Source: a virus
Virus record (IMG/VR): IMGVR_UViG_3300010885_012453
Span: 1 to 29,419 of that record
Length of the DNA: 29,419 bases
Strand: one strand, 5' to 3'
The notes under the pieces were generated by a model. The model was not told the origin of the DNA and searched no databases. It saw nothing but the letters and a program-made list of their open reading frames with translations. Shown in pieces: positions 7,189 to 13,275 of this stretch. The position numbers were made by a program, and so were the translations under genes. Position 1 is the stretch's first letter. Each line of letters begins with the position of its first letter.

Positions 7189-7801
7189 CGTTGTTTCCTT
7201 TAAAATAGTTAAACCAGCCGGTAATAATATATTTGTCTTCAGTCATAGCAGGAATGCCTCTATGAGTGTATGTCCAGTCTGCTGGAAATATTGTTGTTAG
7301 TCCTTTGACGGGCTTTATTTTTAGTTCTTGGTGATAAAACTCTGTTTCTCCGTCTTGTTCTACGTCATTTAAGTATGTCATAAAAACAAGATGTCTAGAC
7401 ACAATAGGATACTCTACCCCGTGTCTTTCACAGTGCCATTCTTTGTAGCCGCCACCCGGGCCGTAGTGTTGAATGTTAACACCATCTACTACACTCCATG
7501 CGGCTTGACTATTACATCTAGGAAATAATTTTACATATTCATCAACTACTTCTTGCAGTAATACTAGATAATCTAAAAAAACATCGTCTTTATCTGTTGG
7601 CCAAAATACTATATCTGTTGAGTCTTTAACATGTGTGCGTACTGTTTCGACACCGTCACCACTCATAATTTTTCCAATTTCTTTTCTATCAGACTTTTTA
7701 TAAAATTCGATTAATCGGTCACAGATTGTAGTGTCCGTTAGAGTCCAAGAACGGATAAAATTTTCATTTTTAAGAGTCAATGGAAAAGGAGTAGGAGTCA
7801 T
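7166..7801 (-). CDS. Prolyl-4-hydroxylase-like 2OG-Fe(II) oxygenase
   Basis: The 211-residue sequence has the P4H-like core of cyanophage 2OG oxygenases: GYKEWHCERHG with H123 and E125, RHLVFMTYLNDV, GETEFYHQELKIKPVKG, then IFPADWTYTHRG with H180 and K190 in KYIITGWF. The iron triad would be H123, E125 and H180, an HxE variant of the common HxD, and K190 would bind 2-oxoglutarate. Substrates could be prolines in proteins or other molecules, and nothing in the sequence decides. The ATG at 7801 lies at the edge of a strong inverted repeat that also contains the only good ribosome site, AAGGAG. Translation may therefore be controlled by RNA folding. A TTG-start gene overlaps its 3' end. Confidence 0.85.
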   Translation of the reverse strand: MTPTPFPLTLKNENFIRSWTLTDTTICDRLIEFYKKSDRKEIGKIMSGDGVETVRTHVKDSTDIVFWPTDKDDVFLDYLVLLQEVVDEYVKLFPRCNSQAAWSVVDGVNIQHYGPGGGYKEWHCERHGVEYPIVSRHLVFMTYLNDVEQDGETEFYHQELKIKPVKGLTTIFPADWTYTHRGIPAMTEDKYIITGWFNYFKGNNVAFQTQK

Positions 7802-7831
7802 ATAAATTACTTATGTTGACTCGTACTCCTT
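7786..7831 (-). promoter_or_regulatory. Inverted repeat over the start of the oxygenase gene
   Basis: In the minus-strand mRNA, AAGGAGTACGAGTCA (7831-7817) can pair with TGACTCCTACTCCTT (7800-7786), giving 14 of 15 pairs around one C-C mismatch and a 16-base loop. The 5' arm contains AAGGAG, the best ribosome binding site nearby. The 3' arm begins at the second base of the ATG start codon and covers codons 1-5. Folding would hide the AAGGAG, so this looks like a translational control hairpin. I cannot tell what would open it. Confidence 0.6.
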
Positions 7832-7846
7832 AATGAGTGATTGTGA

Positions 7847-8050
7847 CTAACTAGCTTTCCATTTGCCTATAGGACATTCTTTTGGTTTGTATATTGCTAT
7901 GGTTGAAACAGCACAAAAACATTTACCGCACAACATTTTTTTAAGTATTACAAACTCACAATTTTTGCAAGTTTCTTTTCTTGTTTGGTAAACTTCTTTA
8001 GTTGTAAAAATATCTGTGCCAAAAATTTTATCAAACGTTGATTCATCCAT
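7847..8050 (-). CDS. Small cysteine-rich, probable zinc-binding protein
   Basis: The 67-residue protein has six cysteines in a zinc-ribbon-like layout: C28-K-N-C31, C41-G-K-C44-F-C46 and C59-P-I-G-K-W. The CxxC...CGKCxC...CPxGKW pattern recurs in small proteins of T4-like marine phages, where the cysteines should bind one or two zinc ions. No enzyme motif or membrane segment is visible. It starts two bases after the stop of the 57-residue gene and lies 45 bases before the hairpin-controlled oxygenase. A role in binding a partner protein or nucleic acid is possible but not shown. Confidence 0.75.
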   Translation of the reverse strand: MDESTFDKIFGTDIFTTKEVYQTRKETCKNCEFVILKKMLCGKCFCAVSTIAIYKPKECPIGKWKAS

Positions 8051-8052
8051 GC

Positions 8053-8226
8053 TTACTGTCCTTGATTAGGGCCGCTAGGATCTCCAGGTGTATGATCTGC
8101 ATGAACGACAATGGGATTTCCTTGATTGTCAATGGTTCCTTCGGGTAGTTGTACTTGTTGCTCTGGAGGATTTTCATGTGTTGGCTTTTCTGAACCCATT
8201 CCTAAATTTATATTTTCAGTTGTCAT
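8053..8226 (-). CDS. 57-residue hydrophilic protein of unknown function
   Basis: Reading the minus strand from ATG at 8226 gives MTTENINLGMGSEKPTHENP, then PEQQVQLPEG and a C-terminus rich in Pro, Gly, Asp and Gln ending GDPSGPNQGQ before TAA. It exactly fills the gap between the fibre stop (8228) and the zinc-protein start (8050), with one- and two-base spacing, which supports it as a real gene. The composition suggests a disordered peptide. I do not recognise it. A role as a small accessory to the fibre or to the zinc protein would be a guess. Confidence 0.5.
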   Translation of the reverse strand: MTTENINLGMGSEKPTHENPPEQQVQLPEGTIDNQGNPIVVHADHTPGDPSGPNQGQ

Positions 8227-8227
8227 A

Positions 8228-11050
8228 TTATCTTACCCATGTTGAATAACCCTGGCAGTCGGCAGCACTATCGTATGCATCGTACCAACCTTCAAACGTA
8301 CCTTCTGATGATCCGTGTCCTAAATAGCAACCAGTTGTTGGATCACCGCTTGAGCCTTGTACCCCTGCTCCACCAATTGTACATTGGTTTGCGTTAGAAG
8401 TATAGCCACCATTCAATCTATCAACTTTATTAGAATCTAACGAATACCAAGCGGCGTTAGTTGATACTGCCCAAGAACCAACATAACCGTTTGTGTATAT
8501 TACTCGAGGAACGTTAGTACCGGACATGAAGACAAACTGTCTATTACGGACTTCGCTCAATCTACTAGAACCAGTTGCTGTTAGTCCCCAACGAGCCTTG
8601 ACTGTATTGCCTAAATTGTCAGGCCAACGATATGTATTATTTGTAGATCCGCGACCCCATGCCCATACACGTACTTCAGAGAATGGCAAGTTGTTGATAA
8701 TACCGCCAATAATATAGTCACCGTTTGGATCAATGCCTACTGTGCCCACTAGAGCATTACCGTTGGCAGTTTGACTTATACTTGGTCTGTCTAATTCGTA
8801 TTGCTGATTTTGTCTGCTAGTTCCGCTTGGAATAGTTGTGTCTCTAGCGTCATTTGATGACACTAACATCCAACCCCCTCCGTCGTAGTCCATGTCGCAA
8901 TAAATTTGCTGTGTACTTGTTCCGTCTGTGATCCAGTATAGGCCGCTCTGTGCTGTTGGGTCGTATGCTTTAATCTGTGCCGCTGATCTAGCAGGATTTG
9001 TCTGGCTATTTCCAATAGTTACATCTCTGCTCAAGTAACGAACTACCACAATGCCACCACCACCGTCGCCGGTCTGATAACCGCCACCGTTGTATGATCC
9101 AGCGCCACCACCACCACCGGTTCCGTGAGTTCCATGGCCGCCTGCTCTAAAGTTGTAAGAGTTTCCACCACCGCCTTGACCGCCTAGGCCAGCAACTTGT
9201 CCGCTACCGCAACATGCACCACCACCGCCTGCACCAAAGTATCTAGTTTCACCGGTAATACCTGTTGCTTTACCGCCACCGCCTGTAGATGATCCTACTC
9301 CACTTGTACCAAATCCGTCTACTCCACGTTCGGCAGCTCCGCCTCCGCCTCCACCACCCCATGAGGGGCCGCTGGCGTTTGCAGTACCACCGTCATTGCC
9401 GCCAGCGTACATTAGGTTAGCATTGCCAAAGTTAGAGTTAAATGGTGCTCCGTATTGACGGCCTTGTCCGCCAGGTGCCGCGCTATTACCCCATGCGCCA
9501 CCGCCGCCAGAACCGCCTGGTAAACCATTGTTACGGTTTTGTCCGCCGCCTGCGCCACCGCCGCCATAACCCACTACAATGCTTGTAGAATTTGAGTTGG
9601 CGAATTGTGAATGTGTACCTGTACGACCTAAAAAACTATTATCACCACCGCCATCTGATCCAACAGTTCCGCCTAATGCTCCTTGACCTACTGTAATGGT
9701 ATATGTGTTGCCTGCAACTACTGAGTGTACACGGTCAGCTACTCCGCCACCTCCGCCGCCACCAGCAGAGCAGTTAGATGAGCTTGTTCCACCCGAACCG
9801 CCGCCACCTACTACTAGTAGTCTAACATCACCTGTATGTTGCGGGTAAAAATAATGTGTACCAGGACTTTGCCAAATATGTACAACATCAGAACCTACTT
9901 GTTTAATCTCTGCACCAGTGCTCCATCCAACCATTGATTTGTCAATGTTTCTCCAAACAGCACCATCAAAATATTCTGTAACTTGGAAGTCAGTATTATA
10001 ACGCATAAATCCACGATCACACCAACGAATTAATACATAACCGTTGCCACCGTGTCCGCCAATACGTCCTTGGTGAGTAGAACCACCGCCTCCTCCACCA
10101 GTACATTCGCCGCCTTGGCCGCCTGAATACCAATGGTCTGTTTTTGTAACACTTAAGAATGGTTGATTAAATCCACCGTCCATGCCTATACTAATGCCGC
10201 GTTGAGCGCCATAGCTACCTTGACCTACGGTTGTAGCTGTACCTGAACCGTTAGTCCATGGGTTAGTACTTTGATCTGTGTCAGGGCCACCTCCGCCAGA
10301 AGCGCCACCACCACCGCCACCGGCTCCTCCGTTGCCAGAGTTGCCGTTAACATAGCATCCGCCTCCTCCGCCTCCACCCCAGTAGTATGCTCCAAAGTTT
10401 GGAATGTTTATGCCGGGTCCGCCGTTTCCGCCAGGTGATGAAGATGCAGGAGGCGCACCGCCTGCTCCGCCTGCTCCGCCACCGCCACCGCCTGGATAGT
10501 TTCCACCGCCGCCAGCGGCACCACCTGCAGATCCATATCTTGCAGTTCCGCCTGTTCCTGATGTTGCGGCACCACCGGCGTTGCCGCCAACTGATCCATA
10601 GCCGCCACCACCACCACCACTTCCGCCTGAAGCGGCTGCAACGTTATTTGCACCTGCTCCACCACCACCGCCACCGTTGGCAGTGATAGTTGAAAAACCT
10701 GCTCCGCTAAATGAACTGTTGCCGCCAGAAATACCTGCAATACCTGCTTGTGTTCCGTTGGTAATATTTCTTCCGCCTGATCCTACTACTACTGTATAAC
10801 CAGTTCCGGGGCTAACTGTTGCGGCAGTTTGATATACAACACCACCAGCTCCGCCACCACCACCTAAGTTGCTTCCGCCAGCTCCACCACCTGCAACTAC
10901 TAGTATGTCAACGCTTGTAACACCTGCTGGGCAAGTCCAAGTATAAGATCCTGGAGTTGAATATATTGCCGTTGGACGTTGAGCAGTAGTACCTGCTGGT
11001 ATAGACACAGTATCGGTATTGTTAAATTTTACATTTTTTAAAATTGCCAT
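8228..11050 (-). CDS. Glycine-rich tail fibre with fibrinogen-like C-terminal head
   Basis: This 940-residue protein starts with a short variable tip, then YSTPGSYTWTCPAGVTSVDI leading into LVVAGGG, the opening of the phage Gly_rich_2-type domain, followed by about 250 residues dominated by Gly, Ser and Ala. A collar (FMRYNTDFQVTEYFDGAVWR, near residue 350) is followed by a second glycine-rich stretch from about residue 407. From about residue 680 the character changes: SGLYWITDG, then YCDMDYDGGGWMLV at about 718-731, as in the first part of animal fibrinogen-related domains. Several cysteines and a WYDAYDSAADCQGYSTWVR end follow. Such heads bind sugars or acetyl groups in animals, so receptor binding is the likely role. 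The fibrinogen match is convincing only over the first roughly 50 residues of the head. Confidence 0.8.
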   Translation of the reverse strand: MAILKNVKFNNTDTVSIPAGTTAQRPTAIYSTPGSYTWTCPAGVTSVDILVVAGGGAGGSNLGGGGGAGGVVYQTAATVSPGTGYTVVVGSGGRNITNGTQAGIAGISGGNSSFSGAGFSTITANGGGGGGAGANNVAAASGGSGGGGGGYGSVGGNAGGAATSGTGGTARYGSAGGAAGGGGNYPGGGGGGAGGAGGAPPASSSPGGNGGPGINIPNFGAYYWGGGGGGGCYVNGNSGNGGAGGGGGGASGGGGPDTDQSTNPWTNGSGTATTVGQGSYGAQRGISIGMDGGFNQPFLSVTKTDHWYSGGQGGECTGGGGGGSTHQGRIGGHGGNGYVLIRWCDRGFMRYNTDFQVTEYFDGAVWRNIDKSMVGWSTGAEIKQVGSDVVHIWQSPGTHYFYPQHTGDVRLLVVGGGGSGGTSSSNCSAGGGGGGGVADRVHSVVAGNTYTITVGQGALGGTVGSDGGGDNSFLGRTGTHSQFANSNSTSIVVGYGGGGAGGGQNRNNGLPGGSGGGGAWGNSAAPGGQGRQYGAPFNSNFGNANLMYAGGNDGGTANASGPSWGGGGGGGAAERGVDGFGTSGVGSSTGGGGKATGITGETRYFGAGGGGACCGSGQVAGLGGQGGGGNSYNFRAGGHGTHGTGGGGGAGSYNGGGYQTGDGGGGIVVVRYLSRDVTIGNSQTNPARSAAQIKAYDPTAQSGLYWITDGTSTQQIYCDMDYDGGGWMLVSSNDARDTTIPSGTSRQNQQYELDRPSISQTANGNALVGTVGIDPNGDYIIGGIINNLPFSEVRVWAWGRGSTNNTYRWPDNLGNTVKARWGLTATGSSRLSEVRNRQFVFMSGTNVPRVIYTNGYVGSWAVSTNAAWYSLDSNKVDRLNGGYTSNANQCTIGGAGVQGSSGDPTTGCYLGHGSSEGTFEGWYDAYDSAADCQGYSTWVR
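10778..11050 (-). repeat. Shared fibre N-terminal module, copy 1
   Basis: This codes residues 1-91 of the fibrinogen-headed fibre. The pattern is MAxL...LPxGTxxQ...TPGxYTWxxPAGVTS...LVVxGGGxGG, then GGxVY...VxPGxxYTVxVGxGG. The same pattern starts two other fibres at 12987-13265 and 15382-15657. I take it to be the virion attachment end plus the first part of the glycine-rich shaft. Confidence 0.75.
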
Positions 11051-11058
11051 AGTTTATC

Positions 11059-11337
11059 TCAGTCGTTTAATATTTCGTCAAGTCTTTCGATTGGAATAGG
11101 AGCACCCATACCGATTATATATCTTTTTTCGTGATTGTGAAATGTAATTTCATCTGTAAAAATTTCTTCATCAATGCAGGCAAATTCATAATTTGTTTTT
11201 GCATTGGCATAATCTGTAAATGTAGTTAAAAAATAGTCTTCACAATACTCGTGATGTTTAGCTCTAAGTACTAGTACGCGATATTCTTCAGCTGTTAACC
11301 ACTCTATAGACTCTGTTGTTGTTGTAAACTCTTGCAT
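11059..11337 (-). CDS. Small acidic protein between two fibre genes
   Basis: The 92-residue protein is acidic and rich in aromatic residues: SIEWLTAEEYRVLVLRAKHH at about 10-29, then YCEDYFLTTFTDYANAKTNY and a C-terminal IGMGAPIPIERLDEILND. No membrane segment, signal peptide or enzyme motif is visible. Its ATG overlaps the stop of the ALK/LTK-like fibre as TAATG, so it is translated right after that fibre. Small genes placed directly after a fibre are often fibre chaperones in phages, which is the best inference here, although I do not recognise a known chaperone family. Confidence 0.6.
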   Translation of the reverse strand: MQEFTTTTESIEWLTAEEYRVLVLRAKHHEYCEDYFLTTFTDYANAKTNYEFACIDEEIFTDEITFHNHEKRYIIGMGAPIPIERLDEILND

Positions 11338-13265
11338 TATCTAATCCTTTGAATAGTTACATAACCCATATTACCTGCAGAACCTGTTTTTCCGTTCCAG
11401 TTAATACCACCAAGATTTTCTTGATTTAAGCCGTTGTTATAGCTTCCGCCACCACAGCCTCCGTGCGTGTTAGTATATTGAATACGTGTTCCGCCACCAT
11501 TAAATCCACCACCACCGCCTCCGGAAATAAAGCAGTCGCCGTGACCACCACCTCCGCCTGCTCCACCAAATCCGCCGTACGAGTTAGCATTGTTTGAGTT
11601 TCCGCCTAGGCCTGGTGTAGTGTCTAAGTAACACCAACCGCCACTAGTGCTAGACCATGTTGGATTGGTTGCTCCGCCTCCGGCAAAGAAGCCGCCGCCT
11701 GGGTTTCCTGCTGAACCGCTTTTGCTACGTGATCCGTAATTCCCGCCAGTGCCAGCATCGCCGCCGTCGCCTGATACGGCACTTCTTCCGCTGTTGGCAT
11801 TTTTACCGTCAGCACCTTCTTGATTAGTTTTAAATCTTGATCCAATCACACTGTTATAAGTGTTACTTGCACCACCGCCACCGGCTCCAATAACTAAAAT
11901 ACTGTCTACTGTATCGTATGGTTGTTGTAGCACATAAGTTGCACCACCTCCACCGCTATCACAGTCAGTTGTGTGATTGCCACCACTAGAGCCTACGACA
12001 CATTTGATAACTTGCCCAGCAAGTAATCTAAAATCGCCAATTGCGGCTGCACCCCCGCCACCGCGACGTGATGAATTACATCCACCTTGTGCGCCATATG
12101 CACCAATACGATACCATCCTGTATATGGAATTGTCACATACTGTGCGCCTAAATTCATTACCACACGGCCACTTAGATCTCCAGAGTATGCATTAATAAT
12201 TGAACTCGGTGCTAGTCTACTTGGACTTGCTAGTTGTGCTGTAATCGTTCCATTAAATGGTTGAAAACTATTCCATTCATAACCATCCCAAATTTCAATA
12301 TCGCCTAGGTCAGTGTTAAAACGCATTAATCCTAATGGAGAATCGCTTGTTAGCAGTGTACTTATTACAACAATTCCGCTTCCGCCCCAACCACCATTTC
12401 TTGTGTTGCTTGGACTATAGTAGGTAGTTGAACCCCCATACCCACCAGCACCACCACCACCGCCAGTGCCTGGTGTACCATTCTGTCCGCAGTAGTCAAT
12501 TTCAGGTCCACCTCCACGGCCGCCACCGCCACGACCACCGGCTCCGCCTGTTCCGCCTGATTGTACTGAGCCACCGCCACCGCCAGCATACCATGTTGTC
12601 ACACCAGTAATAGAATTTGCTACTCCTACTCCTCCTGCGCCTGCAACAGTAGCACCTGACCCGGCAGTTCCTGCTCCGCCTGCACCGCCACCGCCACCAC
12701 CTGGATAGTTGGTTCCGTAAGTTCCGCTAGCACCGCCAGCATTTCCTTGACCAGTAGTACCCACTCCGCCTGCTGGCACACTAGGATGACGTGCTCCGCC
12801 ACCTGAGCCAACAGTTCCGTTGCCGCTACCTGGCAATACATCTGCTGTTCCTCGTGTTCCTGCATAGGAATTTCCCTGGCCGCCATTGCCGCCACCGTAT
12901 GCTGTTATCGAAGAAAATACACTATTACCGCCAGACAATGCTGGAAGACTGCCATCAGCTTGTCCGGTTGCGCCTCTGCCTCCTGCGCCCACAGTAACAG
13001 TATAACTATTACCTGGTGTTACTGCAAATGAACTGTTGTAAACTAAGCCACCAGCACCTCCGCCACCTGCTGAGTTGTAGTTTGAACCTCCACCGCCACC
13101 ACCTACTACTAATACCTGTACAGTGGTAACACCTGCGGGTGCCACCCATGTGTAAGTGCCAGGAGTTCTATAAGCAAATATAGGACGTTGGGCACTAGTA
13201 CCAATTGGTAGTTGAATACCGTTGGCTACTGCGTTTGTTATCGACGATGTTGTTAACTGTGCCAT
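11337..13265 (-). CDS. Glycine-rich tail fibre with ALK/LTK-like glycine-rich head
   Basis: The 642-residue protein begins with the module shared with its neighbours (TPGTYTWVAPAGVTTVQVLV) and a Gly-rich shaft to about residue 300. The collar GLMRFNTDLGDIEIWDGYEW lies near 310-330. The C-terminal half differs from the first: VTIPYTGWYRIGAYGAQGG near residue 375, then GGGGATYVLQ, ILVIGAGGGGA, GGGFFAGGG, GGFGGAGGGGGHGDCFISGG and GGGFNGGG, ending GGGSYNNG. The order TGxYRIxAYGAxGG, GGGGxTYV, LLVIAGGGGG, GGFGGGGG, GGGGxYxGG is that of the glycine-rich domain of the ALK/LTK receptor kinases. In animals this fold of packed polyglycine helices binds cytokines. Here it is likely a stable receptor-binding tip. 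The domain match is from memory of the pattern. Confidence 0.8.
   Translation of the reverse strand: MAQLTTSSITNAVANGIQLPIGTSAQRPIFAYRTPGTYTWVAPAGVTTVQVLVVGGGGGGSNYNSAGGGGAGGLVYNSSFAVTPGNSYTVTVGAGGRGATGQADGSLPALSGGNSVFSSITAYGGGNGGQGNSYAGTRGTADVLPGSGNGTVGSGGGARHPSVPAGGVGTTGQGNAGGASGTYGTNYPGGGGGGAGGAGTAGSGATVAGAGGVGVANSITGVTTWYAGGGGGSVQSGGTGGAGGRGGGGRGGGPEIDYCGQNGTPGTGGGGGAGGYGGSTTYYSPSNTRNGGWGGSGIVVISTLLTSDSPLGLMRFNTDLGDIEIWDGYEWNSFQPFNGTITAQLASPSRLAPSSIINAYSGDLSGRVVMNLGAQYVTIPYTGWYRIGAYGAQGGCNSSRRGGGGAAAIGDFRLLAGQVIKCVVGSSGGNHTTDCDSGGGGATYVLQQPYDTVDSILVIGAGGGGASNTYNSVIGSRFKTNQEGADGKNANSGRSAVSGDGGDAGTGGNYGSRSKSGSAGNPGGGFFAGGGATNPTWSSTSGGWCYLDTTPGLGGNSNNANSYGGFGGAGGGGGHGDCFISGGGGGGFNGGGTRIQYTNTHGGCGGGSYNNGLNQENLGGINWNGKTGSAGNMGYVTIQRIR
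12987..13265 (-). repeat. Shared fibre N-terminal module, copy 2
   Basis: This codes residues 1-93 of the ALK/LTK-like fibre: LPIGTSAQRP, TPGTYTWVAPAGVTT, LVVGGGGGG, then VTPGNSYTVTVGAGG. It aligns over its whole length with the starts of the flanking fibres. The first 15 residues vary, and the PGxYTW block onward is strongly kept. Confidence 0.75.
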
Positions 13266-13275
13266 ATTTTATCTC

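Noticed and set aside
9040-10880. CRISPR-like array suggested by repeated short GC-rich blocks
   Set aside because: The repeats are irregular GGN codon runs in frame with a protein. No constant repeat length or unique spacers are present.
10387-12997. Several 60-110 residue frames in other registers of the glycine-rich genes (both strands)
   Set aside because: They are rich in His, Arg, Val, Ala or Gln because a GGN repeat is read in shifted frames. They overlap clear fibre domains and have no ribosome sites or family motifs.
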